A stretch of 64,000 nt of DNA from CAVYYW01 sp963772845 (GCA_963772845.1 CAVYYW010000014.1:1302001-1366000), one strand, 5' to 3'; shown: positions 16,100 through 25,538, numbered from the stretch's first letter. Translations and numbers: made by a program. The notes: generated by a model not told the origin, from the letters alone.

Positions 16100-17036
16100 T
16101 TTAGCAGGTTTAATTCAAAATGAGAACGTGAAAATCTACCGTAAAAATGCAAACAAAATCATGCTTGGCATTTTGATTGCTCTGATCATTGCTGCAGGGC
16201 TTATCATTAAATTCAGCGGTGATACACCTTCAGAAAATAAAAATTGGAAAGCTGATCTAACTCAGCAGAATAAAGATTATCAGAAACAGATGGCTCAGGT
16301 TCCCCAAAGTGCATCATATCTTAAAAAGGAAATCGCTGTAAATAATTATCGGATTTCTCATGATCTCCCCCCTGCTCAGGGAGAAAACATCTGGGGTTTT
16401 GTTAATGCAATGAGCAACTTGCTCCAGGTGATCAGTATCTTTACTATTATCGTTGTTGCGACCAGTATTGCCAGTGAATTCAACTGGGGGACGATCAAGC
16501 TGCTGCTGATCCGGCCGGTGAGTCGTACATCGGTTTTATTATCCAAATATATCTCCACACTCATTTACGCCGTTGTATCTCTTATTATTTTATTTGTTGT
16601 CTCCCTGCTCCTGGGAGGAATTTTGTTTGGCTTCGGAGACGTTTCACAGCCTTATCTTCAATATACAAATGGACATGTCCATGAGACAAGCTGGGTCCTT
16701 TATGTTTTTAAACAGTACGGGTACAGCGGGATTGCCTTGATTATGATGGTTACGCTTGCCGCGACAATTTCTTCTATTTTCCGCAGCAGTGCCATATCGA
16801 TTGGACTCTCAATTTTTCTTCTAATGGCTGGATCAGCGATTGTATCCTTCCTATCAGGTTATAGCTGGGTCAAATATGTTCTTTTTGCCAACCTTGACCT
16901 TAGTCAATATTTGGGAGGAACACCGCTTCGTCAAGATATGTCACTCGGTTTTTCAGTTGGCGTTCTAGTTGTTTATTATCTCATTTTTATCGTGCTCGGA
17001 TGGCTGTTTTTCACCAAAAGAGACGTTGCTGCCTAA
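16092..17036 (+). CDS. ABC-2 type transporter permease
   Basis: A 314-residue permease. TM1 (residues ~20-42) is followed by an ~80-residue extracytoplasmic segment, then five more membrane segments (for example SIFTIIVVATSIASEF, IYAVVSLIILFVVSLLLGG and YYLIFIVLGWLFF). The TTG start at 16092 is supported by AGGAGGG about 8 bp upstream and overlaps the ATPase stop. Together the two genes make a complete half-transporter pair (two ATPases plus two permeases), probably an exporter of a peptide or lipid-like compound. A terminator follows. Confidence 0.9.
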   Translation: MSNLAGLIQNENVKIYRKNANKIMLGILIALIIAAGLIIKFSGDTPSENKNWKADLTQQNKDYQKQMAQVPQSASYLKKEIAVNNYRISHDLPPAQGENIWGFVNAMSNLLQVISIFTIIVVATSIASEFNWGTIKLLLIRPVSRTSVLLSKYISTLIYAVVSLIILFVVSLLLGGILFGFGDVSQPYLQYTNGHVHETSWVLYVFKQYGYSGIALIMMVTLAATISSIFRSSAISIGLSIFLLMAGSAIVSFLSGYSWVKYVLFANLDLSQYLGGTPLRQDMSLGFSVGVLVVYYLIFIVLGWLFFTKRDVAA

Positions 17037-17073
17037 ATTTCTTAAGCTAGATTAAAATTAACTTCTTATCAAA

Positions 17074-17110
17074 AACCGGCCTCCACATTAACGGGGCCGG
17101 TTCTTTTGTT
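17074..17110 (+). terminator. Rho-independent terminator after the ABC operon
   Basis: AACCGGCC pairs with GGCCGGTT, loop of 13 bases, followed by CTTTTGTTTT. Confidence 0.8.
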
Positions 17111-17200
17111 TTGGATATTTTTAATATCACAATAAATTCACTTTACACTAATAAGCTCGATTTACATTGGTCTAATCTGAGATACAGTTTTTTTATGCTT

Positions 17201-17662
17201 TTAATAAATTTTTAACGCCTTTTTCATACCTATTACCGTGCCGGCATGAACCGCTTCATGACTGATCGCAAACCCGGTCAGTCCGCCTACTGTTGATAAC
17301 CCTGCAAACGGTTCAGTCAATTGCTCATCAAGTCTGCCCTTAAGATGATATTTAAGCAAGTCCACCTGCTCTTCCAGATCTTTATACAATGTATCTAATG
17401 CAGGAGTCTCTGCTGACCAATTCCCAGGACTTGTTCCTCGATTAAATGATTCTAAATAGTCTTTTCCGAATGGAACTTCAACACCAATCCGCGGCAAGAT
17501 TAAACCCGCATGAGAGACGAGTATATGTCCCAAATTCCAGCGTAGATTATTTGAGTAACCTTCCGGGATAACATCGGCATTTTCTTCTGTAATGCCTTTG
17601 ATCTGGTTAAGAGTATATTGACGCCAAAAACCCAATAAATATAATTGTTGTTCTTCATTCAT
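17201..17662 (-). CDS. DinB family protein
   Basis: A 153-residue four-helix-bundle protein of the DinB/YfiT superfamily. The likely metal-ligand histidines are visible in NLRWNLGHILVSHAGL (residues ~40-56) and AISHEAVHAGTVIGM near the C-terminus, the three-His pattern of the fold. Many members are thiol-dependent transferases or are induced by DNA damage; function cannot be inferred further. ATG 17662 is preferred over the GTG nine bases upstream. It reads in the same direction as the phosphatase gene 38 bp upstream. Confidence 0.85.
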   Translation of the reverse strand: MNEEQQLYLLGFWRQYTLNQIKGITEENADVIPEGYSNNLRWNLGHILVSHAGLILPRIGVEVPFGKDYLESFNRGTSPGNWSAETPALDTLYKDLEEQVDLLKYHLKGRLDEQLTEPFAGLSTVGGLTGFAISHEAVHAGTVIGMKKALKIY

Positions 17663-17699
17663 ATTAACCACTCATCTAAATCTAGCTCAGGTATGTGCA

Positions 17700-18338
17700 C
17701 TAATTGGCAGAAACTGAATCCAATGGTATTACTTTAAAATGTGACGTATCGCCAAGAGATATAATTTTTGAATCTTCACCCATTAATTTAACAGTTGTCA
17801 GGCTTGCGCCATGAAGATATTTCCCTTCCCATAGTTTTTCCATGGGGGTTTTTTCAAAGTAACTGATTAATATTTTTAGTACGACCGCATGGGAAACAAT
17901 TAATATATTTTTATCTTTATGCGTTTTTAAAATATGTTTAAGCCAAGGGAGCACGCGTTCACGAACCTGATAAAAGTCTTCACCTGCGTCTGCTTTAAAT
18001 AGATGAGGCTGGTTCCAGTACGTATATGAGCGGTCAGGTTCAAGTTTGTTTATATCGGATTTAAGAGCCCCCTCCCACCTGCCTACGTCCATCTCAAGGA
18101 AGTGTTCGTCCTGGACAATAGGTACAGGCAGATCGCCTCTTATAATTTCTGCAGTCTCCAAGGTCCTCGGGCTGGGGCTAGAAATAATCAGGTCCAGCGG
18201 GAGACGGGACATTCTTTCTGAGAGCCATGCTGCTTGCTCTCTTCCTTTTCCCGTCAGCAAAGAATTTTTCCTTCCTTGCATTCTCCCCTCAATATTCCAT
18301 TCTGTTTCTCCATGACGGGTAAGATATAGCTTAGCCAT
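17700..18338 (-). CDS. Histidine phosphatase family protein (phosphoglycerate mutase-like)
   Basis: A 212-residue protein with the RHG motif LTRHGETEWN at residues 5-14 (phosphate-accepting His 8). The second catalytic His is in VSHAVVLKIL (about residue 151), and Arg and Glu partners are in SSPSPRTLETAEI and FLEMDVGRWEG. These fit a cofactor-independent phosphatase of the PhoE/CobC/YhfR group more than a glycolytic mutase. The start at 18338 follows GGGAGGAGG. It lies about 100 bp after the hydrolase gene on the same strand, probably in one transcript. Confidence 0.9.
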   Translation of the reverse strand: MAKLYLTRHGETEWNIEGRMQGRKNSLLTGKGREQAAWLSERMSRLPLDLIISSPSPRTLETAEIIRGDLPVPIVQDEHFLEMDVGRWEGALKSDINKLEPDRSYTYWNQPHLFKADAGEDFYQVRERVLPWLKHILKTHKDKNILIVSHAVVLKILISYFEKTPMEKLWEGKYLHGASLTTVKLMGEDSKIISLGDTSHFKVIPLDSVSAN

Positions 18339-18435
18339 CGTTGTTCCTCCTCCCTTGGTCTTTCGACTGCGATTAATTTTTCAAGCATTTCATTTATAAT
18401 CATTCTCTCTAGCACGTAAAAATTCCTTCTTCTGA

Positions 18436-19266
18436 TCAAAATAATGACTGATTCAATCGATGAATTCCCGCATAAGCTGCTGCGACAAGCTCTGGTCGCT
18501 CTTCGGGAACAAGATGTCCTGTCTCAGGAAATATCTCTAATGTCACGAAGGGCAAATCATTTTCTAACCGTTTACCGATCGACAAAGGAACAATTTTATC
18601 ATTTTCTCCCCAGATCAGCAGCACCCGTTGTTGTATTTCTCTTAATTCCGATGGATTTAAATCACCTTCGCGATGCCTGCCTAGCAGAGCAAGGGTTTTA
18701 AAAAACGACCGTTCTCTGAATGGCCTTGTATAGCCTTCTATCATATCTTCTACAATTAACTCTTCGTGATGAACGACCTCTTTAATAACGTCAAATGGTT
18801 TTTTCCTTTTAAAAAAAATTTGCAGAAACAGATGACTAAGAGGAAGGTATGTAAAAAGTCTGAGCTGTGGCTTCAGTCTTCCCATATACCCCGCAGCACT
18901 AATGCCAATGACTTTATTAAATATGCCGGGATGTTTCCTTGCAGCTCTTAAAGCAATTTGTCCGCCCATTGAATGGCCGGCAATCGCACATTTTCGAATG
19001 CTCTTAGCGACACAAAAACGTCCTGCAAGCTCTGCATAATTATCTAGAGAGTAATAAAATCTTGTGTTTTTTTCACTGTTTCCAAAGCCAGGAAGATCTA
19101 TCGCGTAAATATTGAAATAACGGGTGAGCAGAGGGATTAAATGTCGAAAACTGAACGTTGATGAGAGGTATCCATGCAGTAATAGTAACGATGGCTTACT
19201 TGGATCAGAACATGAGGCTTCATAGTATATGTTTGTATTCATAAGAGTAATAAATCCTTTTTCCAT
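18436..19266 (-). CDS. Alpha/beta hydrolase
   Basis: A 276-residue alpha/beta-hydrolase. The oxyanion-hole segment is LLLLHGYLSSTFSF, the nucleophile elbow GHSMGG, the acid Asp lies in IWGENDKIVPL, and the catalytic His in ETGHLVPEERPE. The complete triad indicates an active esterase, lipase or haloperoxidase-like enzyme of unknown substrate. A lid-like insert spans residues ~150-210. ATG 19266 (7 bp after AAAGGCGG) is chosen; the ATG immediately before it is equally possible. Confidence 0.88.
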   Translation of the reverse strand: MEKGFITLMNTNIYYEASCSDPSKPSLLLLHGYLSSTFSFRHLIPLLTRYFNIYAIDLPGFGNSEKNTRFYYSLDNYAELAGRFCVAKSIRKCAIAGHSMGGQIALRAARKHPGIFNKVIGISAAGYMGRLKPQLRLFTYLPLSHLFLQIFFKRKKPFDVIKEVVHHEELIVEDMIEGYTRPFRERSFFKTLALLGRHREGDLNPSELREIQQRVLLIWGENDKIVPLSIGKRLENDLPFVTLEIFPETGHLVPEERPELVAAAYAGIHRLNQSLF

Positions 19267-19355
19267 CATGGCACCGCCTTTAATATCAGGGTAAAGATGC
19301 ACTTGCTTTTTCTATGATATCACGGCCACATAAAGTTAAAAATATTTCTGTGTCG

Positions 19356-19381
19356 GTTTATAGTTCTATAGTTTGGGGTAA
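19356..19381 (+). promoter_or_regulatory. SigB-like promoter upstream of the BCCT transporter
   Basis: GTTTAT (19356-19361), a 14-bp spacer and GGGTAA (19376-19381) match the general stress sigma factor SigB consensus (GTTTAA-N12-15-GGGTAT). It would leave a leader of about 185 bases before the BCCT start codon. Osmolyte transporters under SigB are known in Bacillus, so the placement makes sense. Confidence 0.6.
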
Positions 19382-19575
19382 AACGATTGATAGTGGCTCT
19401 TATCCTTTTTGTGCACCATTTCCCCCTCTTTTATTTAGATCGACAATCTCTAAAAGTTAGTATGTTTATTAATTACCCTATTATTTTTGAATTCTTATTG
19501 TGCTTCATGTACAATGACGTTTGTCTGCTTTTTAAAAGAAATACACAGACGCTAAAAGTCAGAAAGGTGGATTGG

Positions 19576-21078
19576 ATGAAAAAGGCAACTATAGTTTTTA
19601 CAATATCCGTGATCATTGCCTTAATTTTTGTCGCATGGGGTGGTTTTGCTCCTGACAACCTAGCAAAGGTATCAACAAGCGTCCAAACATTCCTTCAGGT
19701 TAAATTTGGATGGTTTTATCTTATCTCTGCAACTGTTTTTCTTCTTTTTGCTATTTATCTTATCTTCTCAAAATACGGTAAAATCCGATTAGGGAAAGAT
19801 GATGAGAGGCCGGAATACAGCACCATCAGCTGGTTTGCAATGTTGTTCAGCGCTGGCATGGGAATTGGGCTTGTATTCTGGGGAGTGGCTGAACCTGTCT
19901 CTCACTTTATGAACCCGCCTTATGGAAGCGGCGGTACAGATCAGGCAGCAAAGCTTGCATTGCAATATACTTTCTTCCATTGGGGATTGCATCCTTGGGG
20001 GATATATACACTTATCGCTCTTGCGCTTGCATATTTCAAATTTAGAAAGGACGCACCGGGTACAATCAGTGCAACGTTTTATCCCCTTCTTGGTGAAAAG
20101 GTAAAAGGACCAATTGGCAAAATCATTGATATTATCGCCGTGTTTGCTACTATTTTCGGCGTAGCAACATCTTTAGGACTCGGAGCCATACAAATTAATG
20201 GCGGTTTATCTTACTTAAACAGCAGCATACCAAATGGTATTTCCACGCAGCTTATAATCATTATTGTGGTAACGATTTTGTTTATGCTCTCAGCAGTATC
20301 CGGCATCGGACGAGGTATTCAATGGCTAAGTAACGCGAATATTATTTTAGCTATTATATTAATGCTGTTCCTGTTGTTTGCCGGACCAACAAACTTTCTG
20401 CTCAATTTCTTCACCTCTACTCTTGGCAGCTATGCACAAAATTTACCCAAAATGAGTTTCAGGCTGTCACCATTTAATTCAGACCAAAATTCCTGGATTC
20501 AAAATTGGACCATTTTTTATTGGGCATGGTGGATCGCCTGGGCACCTTTTGTCGGTACGTTCATTGCACGAGTATCAAGAGGGAGAACGATCAGAGAATT
20601 TATTATCGGAGTTCTTGCAGTACCAACGATCTTTAGTGCACTCTGGTTCTCTGTATTTGGAGGAGCCGGAATTTATCTGCAGAAGGTCATGCACGTTGAC
20701 ATAAGCAAAGCAATTGATAAACAGGGCTATGAAGTGGCGTTATTCGCTACATTGTCGCATTTCCCTTGGGCAACCTTCATGTCCGTTATCGCAATTATTC
20801 TGATCAGCACGTTCTTTATTACATCAGCTGATTCAGCAACATTTGTACTAGGCATGCAAACAACGAATGGAAACCTGAATCCCCCGAACATCATTAAAAT
20901 AATCTGGGGAGTCATCCAGTCTTCATCCGCAGCCGTCTTATTATGGTCTGGTGGGTTAAGTGCACTGCAAACAGCTTCCATTGTTGCGGCCTTCCCATTT
21001 GCTTTTATATTAATCTTTATGATGATTTCACTTGTAAAAGCATTAAGGGAAGAAAAACTGGATAACCAAAAAGCTTAA
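19576..21078 (+). CDS. BCCT family betaine/carnitine/choline transporter (OpuD-like)
   Basis: A 500-residue, 12-segment transporter of the BCCT family. The glycine-rich segment MLFSAGMGIGLVFWGVAEPVSHF and the tryptophan-rich NWTIFYWAWWIAWAPFVGTFIARVSRGRT are the family's substrate and signature regions. Members import glycine betaine or related compatible solutes with sodium or protons. ATG 19576 is chosen behind AGAAAGGTGG; an in-frame ATG 63 codons upstream would add an unlikely N-terminal extension. A SigB-like promoter lies upstream, consistent with osmotic or general stress induction. B. subtilis OpuD is 512 residues. Confidence 0.93.
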   Translation: MKKATIVFTISVIIALIFVAWGGFAPDNLAKVSTSVQTFLQVKFGWFYLISATVFLLFAIYLIFSKYGKIRLGKDDERPEYSTISWFAMLFSAGMGIGLVFWGVAEPVSHFMNPPYGSGGTDQAAKLALQYTFFHWGLHPWGIYTLIALALAYFKFRKDAPGTISATFYPLLGEKVKGPIGKIIDIIAVFATIFGVATSLGLGAIQINGGLSYLNSSIPNGISTQLIIIIVVTILFMLSAVSGIGRGIQWLSNANIILAIILMLFLLFAGPTNFLLNFFTSTLGSYAQNLPKMSFRLSPFNSDQNSWIQNWTIFYWAWWIAWAPFVGTFIARVSRGRTIREFIIGVLAVPTIFSALWFSVFGGAGIYLQKVMHVDISKAIDKQGYEVALFATLSHFPWATFMSVIAIILISTFFITSADSATFVLGMQTTNGNLNPPNIIKIIWGVIQSSSAAVLLWSGGLSALQTASIVAAFPFAFILIFMMISLVKALREEKLDNQKA

Positions 21079-21086
21079 TAGACATT

Positions 21087-21117
21087 AAACCCGCTGTCAT
21101 GATGACAGCGGGTTTTT
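21087..21117 (+). terminator. Rho-independent terminator of the BCCT gene
   Basis: AAACCCGCTGTCAT pairs with ATGACAGCGGGTTT followed by TT. Confidence 0.88.
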
Positions 21118-21267
21118 ATATGCCTAAAAATAATACACGAATATTCAACTTTTCACTCTTGTACTCGATTCAAAGTGTTCTTCTTCTTTCAGCAGTAATG
21201 AGGTATTCGTTAAGCACTGATATTGTGTCCTCCAGTGCCCATAATCTTTACATTAGGTTATGGAACA

Positions 21268-21306
21268 TAAAAAAAGACGTTATAGGAGTAATAACCCTAT
21301 AACGTC
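21268..21306 (-). terminator. Rho-independent terminator of cwlO
   Basis: Minus strand: GACGTTATAGG, loop, CCTATAACGTC, then TTTTTTT; 13 bp past the cwlO stop. Confidence 0.88.
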
Positions 21307-21319
21307 TGCAATCGATTGA

Positions 21320-22780
21320 TTAATTTCCTAGTACACGTTGACCGTGGCTAAATTTGTCACCCCAATAGTAGCGATCATTAATGGAAACAGTTTGGACACC
21401 ATAGCTGTTTTGAGAACCAATCCACTCGCCGCCGCCAATATAGATGCCAACATGACTGTCAGACCCATCTGTATTAAAGAATACGAGATCTCCAGGGCGC
21501 AAGTCGCTCTTGCTGTTTATTCTTGTACCTACGTTATGAAGTGTTTGAGTCGAGCCATAGGCATGTCCGCCAAGCATAATACCGTTGGAACGGAATGCCC
21601 AATAAACAAACCCAGAACAGTCAAACCTGCCGTTTGCCACATCGGATGATGTTCTTCCCCCACCGTAAACATAAGTCGAGTGACCATTTAAATATTTATC
21701 TCCTGCATGGATAATTCCGGATACGCCGCCAGTGGATACACTGCTTGGAAGAAGCGTGCTGTTATCCTGGGAAGTGCTTTCATGCGCAGAAGATGAATGG
21801 TGGCTTGATGATCCATTACTGCTGTTATCTTTTGAAGTGCTTTTATGTGCTGAAGTTGAATGATTGCTTGATGATCCACTACTGCTGTTATCAGAAGCTT
21901 TTTGCTTTGGCTTAGATGGAGCGGTTGCCGTTTGACTGCTGTCTTTAGCAGGTGCAGCATCTTTAGTGCTCGCAGATGTCTGATCATTGCTCATCGTTTG
22001 AATCTTCTCATTACCTGTTGATGCTTGTGAAAGATCAGCTGCTGCTTGCATTTTCTTTGCTTTTGCAGCTGCATTGCTTTGTTCCTGACTTAAAACTTTT
22101 TCAGCTTTGTTTAAATCAGCAAGGCGTGAATCAATACTTGTTGCTTTTTTGCTAAGAATGTCGGCAGCTTTTTTCTTTTGAGACTGCATATCCTGAATTT
22201 TAGAAAGCATCGCTTGCAGATCAGACATTTGCTGTTCAGTGGCTTTCAAATCCTGTTCGACTTTTGCTTCATTGTCTTCAAGGGTTGCCTTATCTTTCTT
22301 CTGCTGATCAATAACTTTTTGGTCATTATCGGAGATTTCTTTCATTGCAAAAGCTCTCTCGATCATATCACCAAAACTTTTCGATCCGAGCATAACATCA
22401 AGAAAACTCGTGTCACCATTCAAATAATAAGATTTAGCACGTGCTCTGAAATATGCTTCCCGCTTCTTCATTCTTGCCTGCGTTTTTTCAATTTGGCCCT
22501 GCAATTTATCAATATTATCTTTTGTAGAATTATATTCCACTTGTTTTTGGCTTATTTTTCCTGTCATGTCCATGACCTGCTGGCCAATTTGATTAACTTC
22601 TTTTTGAAGCTGCTGTTCCTGCGCTGCCACCTGCTCTTTTTGGGAAAGCTGTGACGATTTTTCATTTTGTACCGTATCCAGTTTTGATTTAAGAGATTCC
22701 TTTGCATATGTATGTGCCGGTGCTGCCGAATAAGTAATTCCAATGCCTAAAGCTATAGTTAATGCCAGTGTCTTTTTCAT
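21320..22780 (-). CDS. cwlO: CwlO-like D,L-endopeptidase (coiled coil + NlpC/P60)
   Basis: A 486-residue secreted cell-wall hydrolase. A signal peptide (MKKTLALTIALGIGITYSAA, cleavage near AHTYA) is followed by a long coiled coil (about residues 30-250), a Ser/His/Thr/Lys-rich linker with an imperfect repeat of SSSxHxSxSAHxSTSxDNS type (about 290-345), and an NlpC/P60 domain. The catalytic Cys is in RFDCSGFVYWAF and the His in DSHVGIYIGG. CwlO cuts the D-gamma-Glu-mDAP bond of stem peptides and is one of the two elongation-specific endopeptidases of Bacillus, activated by FtsEX through its coiled coil. Two WalR boxes upstream match its known control by WalRK. Length is close to B. subtilis CwlO (473). 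Confidence 0.9.
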   Translation of the reverse strand: MKKTLALTIALGIGITYSAAPAHTYAKESLKSKLDTVQNEKSSQLSQKEQVAAQEQQLQKEVNQIGQQVMDMTGKISQKQVEYNSTKDNIDKLQGQIEKTQARMKKREAYFRARAKSYYLNGDTSFLDVMLGSKSFGDMIERAFAMKEISDNDQKVIDQQKKDKATLEDNEAKVEQDLKATEQQMSDLQAMLSKIQDMQSQKKKAADILSKKATSIDSRLADLNKAEKVLSQEQSNAAAKAKKMQAAADLSQASTGNEKIQTMSNDQTSASTKDAAPAKDSSQTATAPSKPKQKASDNSSSGSSSNHSTSAHKSTSKDNSSNGSSSHHSSSAHESTSQDNSTLLPSSVSTGGVSGIIHAGDKYLNGHSTYVYGGGRTSSDVANGRFDCSGFVYWAFRSNGIMLGGHAYGSTQTLHNVGTRINSKSDLRPGDLVFFNTDGSDSHVGIYIGGGEWIGSQNSYGVQTVSINDRYYWGDKFSHGQRVLGN

Positions 22781-22940
22781 CTTTTTCTCTTATCCTCCCA
22801 TTACCCTCTATTTATATATCTATCATCTCTATTTATGTCGACTTATCTGAATCTTTTAGACTATTTTCTATTCCGTTTTTTATTATATCACCCAAAAGGG
22901 CTACGAAAAGACCCATTAATATTAAGCTTATATGTCCTTT

Positions 22941-22957
22941 TGTAACACTTATGTAAC
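22941..22957 (+). promoter_or_regulatory. WalR box
   Basis: TGTAAC-ACTTA-TGTAAC fits the WalR consensus TGTWAH-N5-TGTWAH exactly. It lies 161 bp upstream of the cwlO start codon, in inverse orientation relative to cwlO. Confidence 0.7.
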
Positions 22958-22996
22958 ATATTACGACATATCCTTTGTTTATCTGCAAAAATTCTT

Positions 22997-23013
22997 TGTA
23001 ACATTTCTGTAAC
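22997..23013 (+). promoter_or_regulatory. Second WalR box
   Basis: TGTAAC-ATTTC-TGTAAC, again a perfect TGTWAH-N5-TGTWAH, 56 bp centre-to-centre from the first. It is about 180 bp ahead of the ferritin-like gene and 217 bp ahead of cwlO. The rest of the 410-bp gap holds no gene. Confidence 0.7.
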
Positions 23014-23192
23014 CTTAATCGTTTTATGTAAAATTATACGTTTAAATGTGTAACCTGCCACTTACAAGACTATTTAATTGATAGATATTGCCCATTTTAT
23101 TACCATATTTATCAATTTAGCAATCGAAGCACACCTTGCGCCTATCCTGCATACGATGCCTATATCATATTTATCCAAGGAGGGAAATGAAA

Positions 23193-23609
23193 ATGAGACC
23201 AGAAACGTCTCTTCCTGCGAATTTGCAGCATAACCTTATGAAAGCTCTGCAGGGAGAATACAATGCAATTGTTGAGTATGAACATTTAGCTGGTCAGGCT
23301 CCCAATGAAAGTATTCGTAACAGAATACTTGAAATTAGAAATGATGAAAAAAGACATTATCAAATGTTTGCTTATCTCCTCAAACATTGGTTCGGCCAGG
23401 ATTTTCATCCTCAGCCAGTTAAGACAACGACTTCCTATAAAGAGGGAGTTTTAAACGCCATTATAGATGAGCAGGAAACGGTGGATTTTTATCATGATCT
23501 CGCTGAGCAAATCAATGATCCTCATGCAAAAATGATGATTATGAGGGCCGCTGCAGACGAACAAAACCATGCTGTTTGGTTTCTTCTTTTTTACACCCTA
23601 AAACAATAA
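23193..23609 (+). CDS. Ferritin-like domain protein (rubrerythrin-type)
   Basis: A 138-residue four-helix protein. Di-iron ligand motifs are spread over the helices: LQGEYNAIVEYEHLA, EIRNDEKRHYQMF (ExxH), IIDEQETVDFYHDLA and AADEQNHAVWF (ExxH). This is the ferritin-like/rubrerythrin pattern without a rubredoxin domain; DUF2202- and YhjR-like spore or stress proteins are similar. ATG 23193 is selected because AAGGAGGG lies 8 bp before it; another ATG six bases upstream is too close. The likely role is iron or peroxide handling, but this is inference. Confidence 0.82.
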   Translation: MRPETSLPANLQHNLMKALQGEYNAIVEYEHLAGQAPNESIRNRILEIRNDEKRHYQMFAYLLKHWFGQDFHPQPVKTTTSYKEGVLNAIIDEQETVDFYHDLAEQINDPHAKMMIMRAAADEQNHAVWFLLFYTLKQ

Positions 23610-23757
23610 TCTGTTAGTTTTTTAATCAATATAAGATTTTCCGGCAGTTACCCCCTCAGCTGTTAAATCTTATGTTGTTTTATTTTTTGTAAACGCTTTC
23701 ATTTATATAAATCTTCCTATAGAATAGATTGTGTATGAAAGTTTAGGGGGGCATCCA

Positions 23758-24972
23758 ATGACAAACAAACATCGCTTTGAAACGGAGCTTATTCATCGTG
23801 GCTATGATTCATTAAAGTATGAAGGCAGTCTTACACCGCCTATTTTTCAAACATCGACTTTTACATTTGAGACAGCCGAAGAAGGTGAAAGACGGTTTGC
23901 AGGTGAGTCAGAAGGCTTTATTTACTCCAGGCTGGGGAATCCGACAGTGAAAATTCTTGAGGAACGCATGGCTGCCTTGGAAAAAGGCGAAAAAGCGCTT
24001 GCTTTTGGTTCGGGTATGGCTGCAGTATCCGCTGTTCTTTTCTATTTAACAAAGGCCGGCGACCATATCCTTTGTTCAGAAGGCGTCTATGGCTGTACGT
24101 TCGGCTTGCTGCAAATGATGGAGCACAAACATAATATTACACATTCTCTAGTTTCCATGGAATCAGAGGATCAAATAAGATCAACTATCAAAGAAAACAC
24201 AGCCTGTATTTATATAGAAACTCCTATTAATCCGACAATGAAACTTGTTGATCTTAAAATGGTTTCAAAGGTCGCCAAAGAATTTGGTATTCCAGTGGTG
24301 GTTGATAATACATTCTGTTCGCCTTATCTGCAGCAGCCTCTGACGCTGGGCTGTGATTACGTACTCCACAGCGCCACTAAATATTTAGGCGGCCATGGTG
24401 ATATTATTGCAGGACTAGTGATCGGCCGGGAAGAACCCTTGGCTGAGATGGCTATGACGACCCAAAAAGACATCGGGGGTATAATGGCACCCTTGGAGGC
24501 ATGGCTGCTTCTTAGAGGGCTAAAGACGCTTCCGCTCAGGCTTGACCGTCATACCAGTAATGCAAAAGAAATCGCAAAACGTTTGAAGCAGGATCCTGCT
24601 GTTGAAAAAATATACTACCCGGGTGATGAACAATTTGAACAGTTTACTCTTGCATCCCAGCAAATGAGCCAGCCAGGCGGTATGATTAGTTTTGAAATTA
24701 AAGGCGGTAAAAAAGAAGCACAAGCCTTTTTAAACCGCTGTAAATTAATTAAAATTGCTGTCAGCCTAGGTGATGCTGAAACATTGATTCAGCACCCTGC
24801 TACAATGACGCACGCCGTAGTACCTGAAGAAGACAGGCAGAGAATGGGAATCACCCCTAATCTTATCCGCTTATCCGTAGGCCTCGAAGCATGGGAGGAT
24901 ATTTGGGAAGATCTTGAGCACTGTCTAAGAACGTACAGGACAAACCAGAACGAAACACTTACTTCTATATAA
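23758..24972 (+). CDS. Methionine gamma-lyase-type trans-sulfuration enzyme
   Basis: A 404-residue PLP enzyme of the Cys/Met metabolism family. Features seen: YSRLGNPTV (phosphate/PLP contact Tyr-Arg), AFGSGMAAVSA, DNTFCSPYLQQP and the Schiff-base lysine in HSATKYLGGHGD. A cysteine in the segment EGVYGCTFGLL corresponds to the active-site Cys typical of methionine gamma-lyases (YGCT); cystathionine synthases lack it. The expected reaction is L-methionine to methanethiol, 2-oxobutyrate and ammonia. ATG 23758 follows AGGGGGGC. It is a single gene ended by a strong terminator. Cystathionine gamma-synthase/lyase activity cannot be excluded. Confidence 0.85.
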   Translation: MTNKHRFETELIHRGYDSLKYEGSLTPPIFQTSTFTFETAEEGERRFAGESEGFIYSRLGNPTVKILEERMAALEKGEKALAFGSGMAAVSAVLFYLTKAGDHILCSEGVYGCTFGLLQMMEHKHNITHSLVSMESEDQIRSTIKENTACIYIETPINPTMKLVDLKMVSKVAKEFGIPVVVDNTFCSPYLQQPLTLGCDYVLHSATKYLGGHGDIIAGLVIGREEPLAEMAMTTQKDIGGIMAPLEAWLLLRGLKTLPLRLDRHTSNAKEIAKRLKQDPAVEKIYYPGDEQFEQFTLASQQMSQPGGMISFEIKGGKKEAQAFLNRCKLIKIAVSLGDAETLIQHPATMTHAVVPEEDRQRMGITPNLIRLSVGLEAWEDIWEDLEHCLRTYRTNQNETLTSI

Positions 24973-24992
24973 ATGTTTATGACATAAAGATT

Positions 24993-25024
24993 AAGCCTGC
25001 CGGCACTTTTCGGCAGGCTTTTTC
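24993..25024 (+). terminator. Rho-independent terminator
   Basis: AAGCCTGCCG pairs with CGGCAGGCTT, then TTTTC. The 510 bp after it, up to 25538, holds no gene or motif that I can support. Confidence 0.9.
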
Positions 25025-25538
25025 ATTGCTAACGGATCCTTAGACTTTCTGTTTATAGTCTGTACGTATCGTTGAGTTATTTGTAATTGGCAGTCATCAA
25101 GCAGATCGGCTGATTAAAATTGGCTTAACATAATGTTTTGCTTCAATTGTGCGACTCGTCACTAAAAAGACATATTAACGTTAATTAATTGTAAACTTTC
25201 ACTGATATATAACGTATTTATTAGGGTATATATTATTGAGCAGACTCCATAAGGTTTTCTAATGATTTACATTGAAAAGACATTAATAAAACATCCTATT
25301 CCTTCCATTTTGGTTCAGTTCCAAAACTTGACTTTTTCTCATAAGCCGCTAAAATAGTTAAGAGTATATTAATCATCGATCAGTCAAAAATACGGGTTGA
25401 AATGTTTATCATTTAGCTTTCCTTTTATTAATATATATTTTTAATTGGCTGAGCTTGAAAATAAACTTTTCAACCTGAGTTACACAACCACGATTTTACC
25501 CAGCTCTCTAACTTTGGTCAGAGGGCATAACTTTTTGT

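Noticed and set aside
18254..18439. Minus-strand frame of 61 codons between the hydrolase and phosphatase genes (MIRRRNFYVLERMIINEM...).
   Set aside because: It overlaps the first ~85 bp of the phosphatase gene in another frame, starts at a TTG within the hydrolase stop, and has no domain features. At most it is a coupling leader.
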